64,000 nt of DNA from Candidatus Thiodiazotropha sp. (ex Epidulcina cf. delphinae) (GCA_025656455.1 JAHXHS010000002.1:153131-217130), one strand, 5' to 3'; numbered from the stretch's first letter, positions 25,630 to 33,895 are shown. Program-made: numbers and translations. Notes: a model not told the origin generated them from the sequence alone.

Positions 25630-26286
25630 TTAGCTCCTTATTGAGTTGATCAGGTTTTGTAGGTCTTCAGCACATTTTTCAGCGTCACGCGGATCAATTG
25701 CGCCATAGCCTTCAGCGATGAACGCCTTGGCTTGCCGACGACTAAAACCTGCGTCACGCAGGAGCCGTTCAACTAAAACTTTTTCAGGGACCCCGCCAGC
25801 TTTACATGTGCGCTTGACATCCTGTACGCGGGCGGCGTCGTTGGCAGGGAATGTCACAAGGGACACTTCCCATAGATCGATTTCGGAAAGGATGAAAATA
25901 TCTTTATCTTTGTCATATTCCCAACCACTATCTGATAGGTTGTATCCAATAGAGAGGCCGGATATGCTGCCGGCCTTCAGATGCCCATAGGCGCGTTTTG
26001 CAAGCGGGTCGTCATGGATGAGGAGTTGCCCCTCGACATACAAACCGTCGTCGTCCTCAAACATATTTTCATAGACGCCGATCGGATCGTCTGTCCTGTG
26101 CTGCCATAGCATCGCGGGCAGCCTGCCTTTCGAGGCCCAATCCTCAAGACTGTTTTTAAACGCACCCTTGACGACTACATCGCCGTAAGAGTCTTCGACG
26201 CCGTAAACCGATCCATAGCCGGTAAACTTACCCGTCTCGTCGACGGATTTAACCCTCAGCGGTAAGTCTCTGGTTTGTGTCATCAT
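25630..26286 (-). CDS. Prohead protease, HK97 type (S78)
   Basis: 218 residues. FTGYGSVYGVEDSYGDVVVKGAF, MLWQHRTDDPIG (catalytic His) and GSISGLSIGY (catalytic Ser) are the S78 family hallmarks. It would mature the capsid and cut its scaffold domain. Gene overlaps the portal end by 38 bp. Two ATGs in tandem (26286 and 26283) are both possible starts. Confidence 0.9.
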   Translation of the reverse strand: MMTQTRDLPLRVKSVDETGKFTGYGSVYGVEDSYGDVVVKGAFKNSLEDWASKGRLPAMLWQHRTDDPIGVYENMFEDDDGLYVEGQLLIHDDPLAKRAYGHLKAGSISGLSIGYNLSDSGWEYDKDKDIFILSEIDLWEVSLVTFPANDAARVQDVKRTCKAGGVPEKVLVERLLRDAGFSRRQAKAFIAEGYGAIDPRDAEKCAEDLQNLINSIRS

Positions 26287-27496
26287 TGCCTTTTTCTCCG
26301 GCGTTATCTCCGACGGGTTTGCCGTCGATCGCCATATTGATCGGGGTTAAATAGATATCGCCGCCATCACGTGGATTCATCTCCTCAAGTGCGCGGATTT
26401 CATTGGGGGACATGGCACCGTTTTGAATCATTCGGGTGTAAAACTCACCTCGGGCTTTCATGTCGCCTCGCACCAGGGCGCCCACGTTGAATTTGATATA
26501 TCGCTTCGCCTGATGCTTTTTTTCGATAAGACTGAAGCGCACCCGGCTCTCAATTCGGGTCAGATACGGCATGAGGGCGTAAACGACAAACTCTTGGCCC
26601 TGATGCTCGATATTCGAGAAAGTTGCGCGGTCCAAGTTGCCGGCCAGGTGGGGAGGGACGCCGTATATACCATAGATTTCGGTTGCGGTGTATTTGCGAG
26701 ATTCCAAAAACTGCGCATCTTCATTGCTCATCGATAGCCCCTGAAACTGTAACCCGTGCTCAAGGATTGCGACCTTATTCGCATTCTCGACACCTGCGTA
26801 TGTTTCGTCCCAGCTCTCCTTGATCCGTTTATACCCCTCATCGCCGATTACTTCCGGTGTGTGCAAAACACCAGATAAACGTGTTCCGTTCTTAAAAACC
26901 CGTGCGCCGTGTTTTTGTAGCGCGATACTCAATCCGATGGTCTCGCGTTGCCACCCGATGGGCGACAGCCCAGTCAGTCCGTCATACGACGGTAGCTTTA
27001 CGTGGAACACTTCATCGGTGCGGTAGACATTCGTTGCGCCGTTTTCGAAGTCGACCTCGTAGACGATCTGCCGGTCATCTGTCCATTTAGGTGTGACACC
27101 TGCCGGATTGAGTGGTAACAGCTCTCTCAGTTCTCCGTTTACGACATTTTTCCAAGCGTAAAAATTACCTCTCAAAGCCAAGTGCATGACGCACATTTCC
27201 CAAAATTCCTGAGCGGTTTGGTACTCGTTTGGCGAAATCGAAACAAGCCTGTGAATGCGGAAATTAGATATCTCATTCCTTGCGTTATTCAGTTTTTCGT
27301 ATGCAGCAACCGGTAGCATCCCGACCGAATTAGTCAGTATACGAACACACGTATAAACAGCGGGATTTTCGAGCGCTGTTTTTGTTGTTACCGATACACC
27401 GGTATCGGTTTCGTATCCCGCTGTAATCATTTTTGCTAGCGCGTGCGAATCATCGATCCGCTTTAAACCTATAAGTGATAACAAACGATTAATCAT
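26249..27496 (-). CDS. Portal protein, HK97 type
   Basis: 415 residues. Typical stretches: TDTGVSVTTKTALENPAVYTCVRILTNSVGMLPV, HRLVSISPNEYQTAQEFWEMCVMHLALRGNFYAW, GLSPIGWQRETIGLSIALQKHGARVFKNG, and the C-terminal MNPRDGGDIYLTPINM. Forms the dodecameric DNA entry ring. ATGA overlap with the terminase gene. Confidence 0.92.
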   Translation of the reverse strand: MINRLLSLIGLKRIDDSHALAKMITAGYETDTGVSVTTKTALENPAVYTCVRILTNSVGMLPVAAYEKLNNARNEISNFRIHRLVSISPNEYQTAQEFWEMCVMHLALRGNFYAWKNVVNGELRELLPLNPAGVTPKWTDDRQIVYEVDFENGATNVYRTDEVFHVKLPSYDGLTGLSPIGWQRETIGLSIALQKHGARVFKNGTRLSGVLHTPEVIGDEGYKRIKESWDETYAGVENANKVAILEHGLQFQGLSMSNEDAQFLESRKYTATEIYGIYGVPPHLAGNLDRATFSNIEHQGQEFVVYALMPYLTRIESRVRFSLIEKKHQAKRYIKFNVGALVRGDMKARGEFYTRMIQNGAMSPNEIRALEEMNPRDGGDIYLTPINMAIDGKPVGDNAGEKGNDDTNQRLTAEG

Positions 27497-29235
27497 AGAG
27501 ATCGCAATCCTCGCTCTGAATACGGACTCTCTTTTTTTTCATTTTTCGTCGATACCCCAGTCGCCATGATCCCAGCAACAATTCCATCAACACGACCAAT
27601 TGCTTTTGCCTTATTGATTTTTCGACTCCCGGCCGGATCTGTATCAGCCACAGCGTTTGCCGCATTCCACCGTAAAACAGGATTATTGTTGTGTTTCATC
27701 TGACCATTCAGCAATCGTTGTTCGAACTCTTCAAGGGCCGGTGACATACTCTTGTAACCCTGGCCAAACGGCACCAATTTGTCATTAAGATCCAAACCTT
27801 CTTGATTTAGATACATCTTCAAGTCTTCAATCCGCCAACGGTCGAAAGCCAGTAACACCAGTTCGAATAAATTGACAATTTCACCCAATCGCTTCACTAC
27901 CGCCAACTTGTTGATCGCCTTCCCAGGCAGCGCCTCAAGATATTCGTCTCTTTCCCATTTGAGATAGGGCACACGATCGTGGTCCGCCTTGTCAGCCAGA
28001 CCATCACCGGGCAACCAAAACCACGGAATCAAACGCCAGTACGGATCCTCGTCGATCGGCTCGAACAGCAACACCAGTGAAGTCAAATCCCGAGTGCTCG
28101 ACAGATCCAAACCACCGTAACAACGCCGCCCCCGAAGGCTAGCGAGTTCAATTTCATCACCCGCCGCTGTCCACACATCCGCCGGTATCAACGGATTCGA
28201 TGACTCAACCCATTGACAGAAATTCAATCGCCGGACTATAGCCTCTTTCGACGGCATACCCCGGGCCTGCACAACCTGCTCACGCAAATACTTATATCCC
28301 GGGATGCTATCATCCAAACTCGGATTGGCCTTCACCCAACACGATTCGTCTACGAACGGGTCATCCCCATCATCAAGGGCACTAATGAAAGCAAAAAAGC
28401 TGTCATCTTCAATATCACCAGCAGACACCTTTCTGCCGTATTCGTGATACTCCCAACACACCGTTTGTCGGTCTATGCCGGAATTCGTAATCATGAAAAT
28501 CAAAGCTTGTAGTCGGCTTTTTGTACCGGCCCGGATCATTTCAACAACAGCTCCGGTTTTGTGCTCATGGATCTCGTCCAAAAGTCCAATATGAGGTCGT
28601 GGCCCGGACTGACCATCATCGGCACTGATCGGCCTAAAAAAACTGCTCGTTTCGTGATACGCCAGATTCCATTCTTTGCCCGCCGATCCGGATTTGTGTA
28701 TCCGCGCTGTCAACTCCGGTGATAAATCAACCATGGCCACCGCATCACGAAACAGAATCATGGCTTGGTCTTTTTTGGTCGCAGCCGCATAAATTTCCGC
28801 GCGCGATTCGTTGTCAGCAACCAATCCAAAAATACCAACACCAGCAGCCAGCGGGCTCTTGCCTGACCCCTTCGCGGTCTCGATATACGCCTGTCTGAAT
28901 CGTCGAGTGCCATCCTCGACAGACTTCCAGGCAAACAGGCTGCATACGACGAACGCCTGCCACCCTAGGAGATGGTACGGCACCCCTTCAAATTCACCGC
29001 CATTCAGACACAGCACCTCGGCATAAAAATCGACAACCAACTCGACCGTCTCTAGATCCCAGTAGTAACCGCGCTCATGAGCATGCTCAAGATCTGCAAG
29101 ATGTCTTTTACACGCATCACGAACATACGGCCCGGCGATCAACTCGCCACTAACGATAGACCGCGCATAATCAGTCGCCGGATCAACCGCCCGAGAAGAA
29201 TCTGTCGGGTGTTTTTGCGCTGCTGCTGTTGTTGT
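27493..29235 (-). CDS. Terminase large subunit
   Basis: 580 residues from ATG 29235. ATPase: Walker A in TAKGSGKSPLAAG (about residue 105), Walker B in IGLLDEIHEH. Nuclease: YGGLDLSSTRDLTSLVLLF and later acidic residues. It belongs to the large group pairing with P27-type small subunits. The frame is open to 29301, but that would add 22 residues over the small-subunit gene; the internal ATG gives MTTTAAAQKHP and still overlaps by 53 bp. Confidence 0.9.
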   Translation of the reverse strand, partial: TTTAAAQKHPTDSSRAVDPATDYARSIVSGELIAGPYVRDACKRHLADLEHAHERGYYWDLETVELVVDFYAEVLCLNGGEFEGVPYHLLGWQAFVVCSLFAWKSVEDGTRRFRQAYIETAKGSGKSPLAAGVGIFGLVADNESRAEIYAAATKKDQAMILFRDAVAMVDLSPELTARIHKSGSAGKEWNLAYHETSSFFRPISADDGQSGPRPHIGLLDEIHEHKTGAVVEMIRAGTKSRLQALIFMITNSGIDRQTVCWEYHEYGRKVSAGDIEDDSFFAFISALDDGDDPFVDESCWVKANPSLDDSIPGYKYLREQVVQARGMPSKEAIVRRLNFCQWVESSNPLIPADVWTAAGDEIELASLRGRRCYGGLDLSSTRDLTSLVLLFEPIDEDPYWRLIPWFWLPGDGLADKADHDRVPYLKWERDEYLEALPGKAINKLAVVKRLGEIVNLFELVLLAFDRWRIEDLKMYLNQEGLDLNDKLVPFGQGYKSMSPALEEFEQRLLNGQMKHNNNPVLRWNAANAVADTDPAGSRKINKAKAIGRVDGIVAGIMATGVSTKNEKKESPYSERGLRSL

Positions 29236-29692
29236 CATCCGGAAACATGTCCAATTGCGGGCTTGCGGTAACACGCGATCGTGAAGAGGGCGACATGCCA
29301 AACTCCGCCATAAACGATTTCATTTGATCCAGGGCGCGATTACTGATCTGCAACCACACGCCCATCTGCTTGTAGCCACTGGGAGTCGTTTCGACCAAGC
29401 CATAATCACCAAGCTCTTTCAGCTTACGCTCTGCCTCAACCCAACGCCCCCAAGCCTGGCAGTACGCCGCCAGAGCCGCCCGATCGATTTTCGTAACCAA
29501 TCCGATCAACTTCAGTTCTTTGCTGATCCGGCGCCATTCCTTCTTAGCTTCCGGCAATAGATGATCGGGCGCCATAGGGATCGCGACTTCAGGCTGTACA
29601 GCATCCGTCAATTCGGATCGCGCCTTTTTACTGGGATTGCCTCTCATCCGATGGACGTTTGAGGGCAATGGCTTCGGACCTCTCTGACCCAT
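29183..29692 (-). CDS. Terminase small subunit, P27 family
   Basis: 169 residues. N-terminus GQRGPKPLPSNVHRMRGNP and the helical motif PEAKKEWRRISKELKLIGLVTKIDRAALAAYCQAWGRWVEAE are diagnostic of P27-type small terminases, which recognise the packaging site. Ends with SSAKTPDRFFSGG. Confidence 0.9.
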   Translation of the reverse strand: MGQRGPKPLPSNVHRMRGNPSKKARSELTDAVQPEVAIPMAPDHLLPEAKKEWRRISKELKLIGLVTKIDRAALAAYCQAWGRWVEAERKLKELGDYGLVETTPSGYKQMGVWLQISNRALDQMKSFMAEFGMSPSSRSRVTASPQLDMFPDDNNSSSAKTPDRFFSGG

Positions 29693-29782
29693 TACTCACT
29701 CTCCGCTATACCCCCCCCAAAAACTCCCGCTCGCAAAAACAAATGTAAGCAGGCGGTCTAGGTTGAACAGGGCTGTGGACTT

Positions 29783-30106
29783 TTAACCCCCCCTCCCCCC
29801 TGGATTGTTCCAGTGATGGGTGGGATCAATTGGATTGCCGAACTCATCGCATCCGGAAACGCGCCCGGACTTCTCGAATCGCTGCTTATGGACATCATGG
29901 CATTGCTTGCAGAGCGACTGCCAGTTATCCCGATCCCAGAACAACTTCATGCATCCGCGATGCGGCTCGACATGATCAACAACCGTGGCAACGACTGTCT
30001 GCCCAAGCCGTGCATGCTCAGCACAAAGCGGATACTTCGCCAGGAAGGCCTCGCGCGCTTTCTGCCAGCGATACCCATAGGGAGATTTCTTCTTAGGCGC
30101 TGACAT
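29783..30106 (-). CDS. HNH endonuclease of the packaging module
   Basis: 107 residues: RWQKAREAFLAKYPLCAEHARLG, VVDHVEPHRGCMKLFWDRDNWQSLCKQCHDVHKQRFE. His-Asn-His and the zinc cysteines (CAEH, C..C) are present. HNH proteins next to P27-type terminases assist packaging cuts in HK97-like phages. A C-rich tract lies in the gap to the terminase gene. Confidence 0.88.
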   Translation of the reverse strand: MSAPKKKSPYGYRWQKAREAFLAKYPLCAEHARLGQTVVATVVDHVEPHRGCMKLFWDRDNWQSLCKQCHDVHKQRFEKSGRVSGCDEFGNPIDPTHHWNNPGGRGG

Positions 30107-30138
30107 GTAGATCGAATGTCTTTTGATGATTCAGGCAT

Positions 30139-30170
30139 AAAAAAACCCGCTCTGGCGACCTGAGCGGGTT
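30139..30170 (-). terminator. Intrinsic terminator before the late genes
   Basis: Minus strand CCCGCTC, 9-base loop, GAGCGGG, then seven T residues. It stands between the putative late regulator (30207-30692) and the packaging genes, like the lambda tR' terminator overcome by Q. Confidence 0.88.
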
Positions 30171-30206
30171 CTGCTTTAGGGAATTATCCCTAGCTTAGGG
30201 ATTAGC

Positions 30207-30692
30207 CTAGTTTTCTGTTGCGCCTATGTCAAGATTTTTTTTCGCCACGTAACGATAACCGTATGATGCCAGATCATTCAGCTCCTGATAGACCAACTCA
30301 TATCTTGGTTTCCACACACGACTAAACCGCGATTTATCCATACCCAGGAATTTCGCACGCTCAATATCACTCCCGAACACTGATGGCATTGCTGTTTCTG
30401 CAATCGCCAGCCCCGCCATGCGCCTCAGATACCTACGACCCGGCGGAATCGTCCAACCGTCCCGCAGACGAATATCAACCGCCTTGATCCAGAGATAATA
30501 CTCAAGGTCACTGGCGCCACTCCAATCATCTGCCCACTTTAACAAAGCCGCATGATACCAAAGTTTTGGCATACCAGAGCACATAGCCGCCGCTACCGCT
30601 GGGGTCGTCTCTGTCCCACTGGTACTGCGACCCACATTCATCGGATTGATCGGATGAGCCGTCGACATAGCGAATATTCTGACTGGGTTCAT
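30207..30692 (-). CDS. Candidate late-gene regulator (Q-like position)
   Basis: 161 residues, mostly helical, no cysteine pairs. Motifs: KLWYHAALLKWADDWSGASDLEYYLWIKAVDIRLRDGW and a possible DNA-binding helix pair near AKFLGMDKSRFSRVWKPRYELVYQEL. I do not recognise the family with certainty; lambdoid phages encode antiterminator Q at exactly this place, after replication genes and directly before a strong terminator and the packaging genes. The start ATG 30692 follows GGGGGGAGGG. Confidence 0.5.
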   Translation of the reverse strand: MNPVRIFAMSTAHPINPMNVGRSTSGTETTPAVAAAMCSGMPKLWYHAALLKWADDWSGASDLEYYLWIKAVDIRLRDGWTIPPGRRYLRRMAGLAIAETAMPSVFGSDIERAKFLGMDKSRFSRVWKPRYELVYQELNDLASYGYRYVAKKNLDIGATEN

Positions 30693-30789
30693 TCCCTCCC
30701 CCCGACGATCCGATGATAGGCATTCAGAAATTTATCAGTCGTGCCTTTACCCAACTGCTCTGGATTTATCAATGCCGCACCCCCATTGG

Positions 30790-31197
30790 TTACCCTCTAC
30801 TGACCGCTGACCGCATCGCTCGGATTACTGACAACACAACTTCCGGGTCAACCGCAGGTTTCGGCAGCGCACGAAACCTGCGGTGTAACTTGCGCTGCCG
30901 GCAGGCATCTACCAACGCCGGTAGAGATGGCGGATATTCGCCCTTAAACTGCCTGAGTGCCAGATGTATCTGCTCTGTCGTAAACGGCTTCAATTCAGCC
31001 TGCCACTCTGCTTGACCCAACATCAACATGCGTGAATCCTTCCACCGGCTAGTCCACAATGGCCCATAGCGGACAGCGAACTTGGCCCACAACTCCACAA
31101 TCCGGTCATCAGCTACGAAGCCCAGGATCTGGCGATCCAAAGAGGTTTTCCGCAAAGGCGTCCCCTGATCGCTGATGTACTCGTTTGCCTTCCTCAT
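30790..31197 (-). CDS. Replication protein P-like helicase loader
   Basis: 135 residues from ATG 31197 (AAGG eight bases upstream). LWAKFAVRYGPLWTSRWKDS and AEWQAELKPFTTEQIHLALRQFKGEYPPSLPALVDAC is the conserved pattern of lambda P-type proteins, which bring DnaB helicase to the O-origin complex. It overlaps the O-like gene by 89 bp. A longer frame starts at 31230. Confidence 0.78.
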   Translation of the reverse strand: MRKANEYISDQGTPLRKTSLDRQILGFVADDRIVELWAKFAVRYGPLWTSRWKDSRMLMLGQAEWQAELKPFTTEQIHLALRQFKGEYPPSLPALVDACRQRKLHRRFRALPKPAVDPEVVLSVIRAMRSAVSRG

Positions 31198-31996
31198 CGT
31201 CTGTACCTTGTGGTTGTTTTTTCTGCTCAAGAAACTGCATCATCGGCTTATCCAGATACGCCGGCGTGAATTGCCTACCCTGCCCTCTCAGTACACCGAC
31301 CACACACACCACGTCATCAATCTCAACACCTGCCGCACACCATCGCTCAATCATCCCAATTACCTTCGGCGTGTGAACGTTGGTATGACTAAACCCAAGA
31401 TCAGCAAAGCAACTCACCATCGCATCACGATCAACGCGCGCGCGCGGAAGTTTACTACCATGATGTGCTACAGAGTACGATATACCGGATACCGGAGGTG
31501 TGGGGTTCATTGCGCCGCAACATGTGTGGCTCATGTTGGTTTCGTCTGTGGGGTTCATAGTGTGGCCAACATCATGTAACTCTTTGTCGTGACTAACAAT
31601 GTGTGTGTTGTTTATCGTGGGGTTCCTCTGTGGGGTTCCTGTGGGGTTCATATTTTGGACGGATTTATCCCTATCCGCCAACAGGCATAAAAAAACCAAA
31701 CCACGCTCTCGAGACGAACCGGCATTTTCGATCAGCCCAGCACGTATCAACTCGCGTATAACCGCGCGTAGCTGCTCCTTAGTCGGTTTCCACAGGCGTC
31801 TCCTAGACCCCTTATCCGGAACGAAATCCACAACCTCTGCGATCGCCGCATAGCTCATACGTCGACCGTCCCCACCCACAATCCCTGTCGCATAATCCAT
31901 ACGCCATCGCAGTACTTGCAGATAGACGACACGCGCTAACAGACTCAGTCCATACAGCGCCCGCTGCTCATCGTGATTCCAGAGTGCTCTCGGCAT
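31109..31996 (-). CDS. Replication initiator O-like protein
   Basis: 295 residues. The N-terminal 100 residues form a winged-helix type domain (MSYAAIAEVVDFVPDKGSRRRLWKPTKEQLRAVIRELIRAGLIE). A low-complexity middle (MNPTGTPQRNPT, MNPTDETN, MNPTPPVS) is encoded by the iterons described below, and the C-terminal part carries VIGMIERWCAAGVEIDDV. The architecture of initiator with origin inside its gene, followed by a P-like gene, is lambda-like. Confidence 0.72.
   Translation of the reverse strand: MPRALWNHDEQRALYGLSLLARVVYLQVLRWRMDYATGIVGGDGRRMSYAAIAEVVDFVPDKGSRRRLWKPTKEQLRAVIRELIRAGLIENAGSSRERGLVFLCLLADRDKSVQNMNPTGTPQRNPTINNTHIVSHDKELHDVGHTMNPTDETNMSHTCCGAMNPTPPVSGISYSVAHHGSKLPRARVDRDAMVSCFADLGFSHTNVHTPKVIGMIERWCAAGVEIDDVVCVVGVLRGQGRQFTPAYLDKPMMQFLEQKKQPQGTDDEEGKRVHQRSGDAFAENLFGSPDPGLRS
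31500..31649. other. Prophage replication origin: iterons inside the O-like gene
   Basis: Five exact copies of GTGGGGTTC in the same orientation at 31500, 31548, 31617, 31630 and 31641; the last three are 13 and 11 bp apart, about one helix turn. A degenerate copy is at about 31525. The AT-rich stretch expected next to an origin is not striking. Initiator binding is inferred from the lambda model. Confidence 0.7.
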
Positions 31997-32319
31997 CAGC
32001 GATACCTATGCGCAGTCGACCGTATTTTAGACCTGACCGTCGCGCCCTTCCCGGGCACCCAGTGTTTATTCACAAACGCCATCGGATCAGACAATACTCC
32101 GCTGTCGCTAGCCGTCTGACCTCTTACCACAAGAGACCGCGGCGCACACTTAACACAATGACGCCCGCCCCTATTTTCTTTAGTGACCAATACATCACGA
32201 CGCATCGTCCGCACATGACCACAACCCATCATGGTCGATGGCACCACCTTCAGAATGACGCTGTTGCCAAAAACATCCCCAACATAGGGGCCTGCCCTCA
32301 CGACCCCGTGTTTACCCAT
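31996..32319 (-). CDS. Small phage zinc-binding protein
   Basis: 107 residues from ATG 32319, which overlaps the upstream gene by 8 bp. Cys/His pattern MMGCGHVRTM...GGRHCVKCAPR suggests a zinc ribbon; the tail is basic (KGATVRSKIRSTAHRYR). Early-operon position. The family is not recognised. Confidence 0.6.
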   Translation of the reverse strand: MGKHGVVRAGPYVGDVFGNSVILKVVPSTMMGCGHVRTMRRDVLVTKENRGGRHCVKCAPRSLVVRGQTASDSGVLSDPMAFVNKHWVPGKGATVRSKIRSTAHRYR

Positions 32320-32698
32320 TAGCCACCCCCGCCACCAGGTTATCAACCGCATCACCAATGTACGCCTGTAGCCGCAACATCCACGCACGGTACGGCTCCC
32401 CGTCGTAGCGACGGCAAGCAGCCGGCAGATCACGCTCAGAGAGCACCGACTCATCCCCTAACACCTGACTCGCATTCAACGAATTCAGCCGGCTCACTTG
32501 TCTAAAAACCGGCGCCAACTCATGGAGTCGTCGCGTAATCTCATGCACCCTCACACTGTCCCTCACACCGTGGTGATAGCGACAATACGCCTCACCATTG
32601 TTCAGCACGTGGTAGTACCGCAACGGGCACCCCGGCGCCGAACAGTTTGGCGACTCAGGCCGTTTCGGCCTGTGCCGGTGCGTCGCTGTCGTCTTCAT
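32312..32698 (-). CDS. Early phage protein with Cys/His cluster
   Basis: 128 residues. N-terminal CSAPGCPLRYYHVLNNGEAYCRYHHG can bind zinc; the rest is helical (EITRRLHELAPVFRQVSRLN). Its start overlaps the upstream gene by 44 bp. Function unknown. Confidence 0.55.
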   Translation of the reverse strand: MKTTATHRHRPKRPESPNCSAPGCPLRYYHVLNNGEAYCRYHHGVRDSVRVHEITRRLHELAPVFRQVSRLNSLNASQVLGDESVLSERDLPAACRRYDGEPYRAWMLRLQAYIGDAVDNLVAGVANG

Positions 32699-33008
32699 GC
32701 GCTACCGCCCAAATCAAATCACTCACCCTGATCGAGTAATCGCCATCACCAGGGCTGCACTGTAAAAACACATAGTCGCCTGGCTGGCATCCCCGGGCAC
32801 TCGACACAAACACCAGCGTCCCGATACTGCGGACCCTGTCGAGATCAGCCTCATCAACACCCAGCAATAGGCAACGCCCCCCATGGGTGCGCAAGATCCC
32901 CAGATCAGCAACCGAATACGCAACGGAAAACCCGTGGCGGCTCTGTGCCTCATACGCAAATCTTTCACGATCCACCGCATCGCCGACCAGACCGATAATC
33001 CTGTTCAT
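32655..33008 (-). CDS. Early phage protein of unknown function
   Basis: 117 residues, alpha/beta, acidic C-terminus (AHEDDSDAPAQAETA). Contains GRCLLLGVDEADLDRVRSIGTLVFVSS. No recognised domain. ATGA overlap with the CII-like gene. Confidence 0.55.
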   Translation of the reverse strand: MNRIIGLVGDAVDRERFAYEAQSRHGFSVAYSVADLGILRTHGGRCLLLGVDEADLDRVRSIGTLVFVSSARGCQPGDYVFLQCSPGDGDYSIRVSDLIWAVAHEDDSDAPAQAETA

Positions 33009-33358
33009 CGATCAACGGCCCTCAACAGTGCTTCAACCTGAGGCAGTATCGCCGCAAGCTGCGCCACCGCCTGGCGCTGCACCGTTTCCGAGTCAACCAG
33101 AAATTTTTCAGCCAGCCAGAGCGCGGGGCGCGTGTCGTTAGTCGATTCAATGAAATCCGGCACTCTGTCAGCCGGGAAATTGATCGGATCGTTTGGATTG
33201 TCTGCGAGCATCCGCGAGAGTTTACTGGCCGTCATATCGAGATCGGCCGCGATGTGCTTGAACGGCCTCCCGCAGCCGTACGCCGCCGCTCTCAGCACGT
33301 CACAAAACTCTGGATATCGCTCCAACAACCCGCCTTTAAATGTCAATTCAAGATGCAC
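33005..33358 (-). CDS. CII-like phage transcription regulator
   Basis: 117 residues. The helix-turn-helix reads FKHIAADLDMTASKLSRMLA; the C-terminal helix pair (DFIESTNDTRPALWLAEKFL, QRQAVAQLAAILPQVEALL) matches the CII-type family of many temperate phages. The start is the GTG at 33358 with AGGAGG six bases upstream, better than the ATG at 33376. It is the first gene after the stem-loop region behind cro, as in lambda. Confidence 0.75.
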   Translation of the reverse strand: MHLELTFKGGLLERYPEFCDVLRAAAYGCGRPFKHIAADLDMTASKLSRMLADNPNDPINFPADRVPDFIESTNDTRPALWLAEKFLVDSETVQRQAVAQLAAILPQVEALLRAVDR

Positions 33359-33437
33359 CTGAAACCTCCTGAGCAAAAGTTTCAGTGAGTTTCAGCTCCG
33401 AAAAATGCCAAAATTTTTTCATGTCATTCAATGACCT

Positions 33438-33591
33438 AAAAAATAGCGAGGTCCGGCATTGGACCTCGCATTCAAATGGGGCCGAAGCCCCGCGGGAGGA
33501 GTAATGAAACTTTTTGGCACAAAATTAAAATGCCCACGGCCGGAGAAGGAGGTAACCGGCCGTGGGCGAGCCACGCTTATCGTGCGTGGCT
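33438..33591. ncRNA. Cluster of four stem-loops between cro-like and cII-like genes
   Basis: Perfect inverted repeats: GCGAGGTCC/GGACCTCGC (33446-33469), GGGGC/GCCCC (33478-33491), a 12-bp stem GCCCACGGCCGG/CCGGCCGTGGGC (33532-33567), and AGCCACGC/GCGTGGCT (33569-33591). Read on the minus strand, the last one transcribed (33446-33469) is followed by TATTTTTT and is an intrinsic terminator, comparable to lambda tR1. The upstream hairpins could form an RNA element acting on that terminator. On the plus strand an SD-like GGAGG lies in the loop of the 12-bp stem. Confidence 0.6.
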
Positions 33592-33710
33592 GGAGAGGGT
33601 GGCCGTCAAGAGTGAGGGCGAGGTTCATGCTGCCTGGCCAACTTTTGATTTTAGGTAATCGTGTAGCCGCTGAATCCGCTGAACACCTGGATCTTTTATG
33701 TCGCCACTAA
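33504..33710 (+). CDS. Possible small protein over the stem-loop region (uncertain)
   Basis: 68-residue frame from ATG 33504 with a strong GGGAGGAG just upstream. The product is basic (PRPEKEVTGRGRATLIVRGWRGWPSRVRARF). It overlaps the cro-like gene on the other strand and two of the hairpins, so it may be a chance frame; the good ribosome binding site is the only support. Confidence 0.25.
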   Translation: MKLFGTKLKCPRPEKEVTGRGRATLIVRGWRGWPSRVRARFMLPGQLLILGNRVAAESAEHLDLLCRH

Positions 33711-33825
33711 TAAACCGATAGTACCAGCGAGTAGATAACCCAGCGTCTTTACAGATTTTTTTTATCGGAACATCTGTCTCCATAAGGAGTTGTTTTGTCT
33801 GATCTAAAAATGATTTTTCATTCAT
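33625..33825 (-). CDS. Cro-like repressor
   Basis: 66 residues with a helix-turn-helix (IKKICKDAGLSTRWYYRFISG) and a short tail. First gene of the leftward early operon, divergent from the CI-like gene across operators at 33838-33874. ATG 33825 has AAGGAG far inside, and its own RBS is weak. Confidence 0.75.
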   Translation of the reverse strand: MNEKSFLDQTKQLLMETDVPIKKICKDAGLSTRWYYRFISGDIKDPGVQRIQRLHDYLKSKVGQAA

Positions 33826-33832
33826 GCCACAT

Positions 33833-33874
33833 ACTATGCACTATAGTGCGTCCTTCTGTCAAGCACTATCGTGC
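33833..33874 (-). promoter_or_regulatory. Leftward early promoter (PR-like) with two operators
   Basis: Minus strand -35 TTGACA (33857-33862) and -10 CATAGT (33833-33838) with an 18-bp spacer. The perfect palindrome GCACTATAGTGC (33838-33849) fills the spacer and a one-base variant GCACTATCGTGC (33863-33874) abuts the -35. A weaker match lies near 33882-33893. Binding by the CI-like or Cro-like protein is inferred. Confidence 0.75.
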
Positions 33875-33895
33875 GCATTACGCCCCACTGTGCAC

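Noticed and set aside
29750..29810. C-rich tract before the HNH gene as a functional element
   Set aside because: It includes the end of the HNH gene and shows no symmetry; probably compositional.
30526..30723. Alternative frame at the start of the Q-like candidate
   Set aside because: Internal shadow frame with low-complexity product and no start signal.
31500..31649. CRISPR-like array
   Set aside because: Repeats are 9 bp with spacing of 2 to 60 bases inside a coding gene; they are iterons. No CRISPR array was found in the window.
33428..33628. 66-codon minus-strand frame across the stem-loop region
   Set aside because: Runs through the terminator and hairpins and has no start signal.
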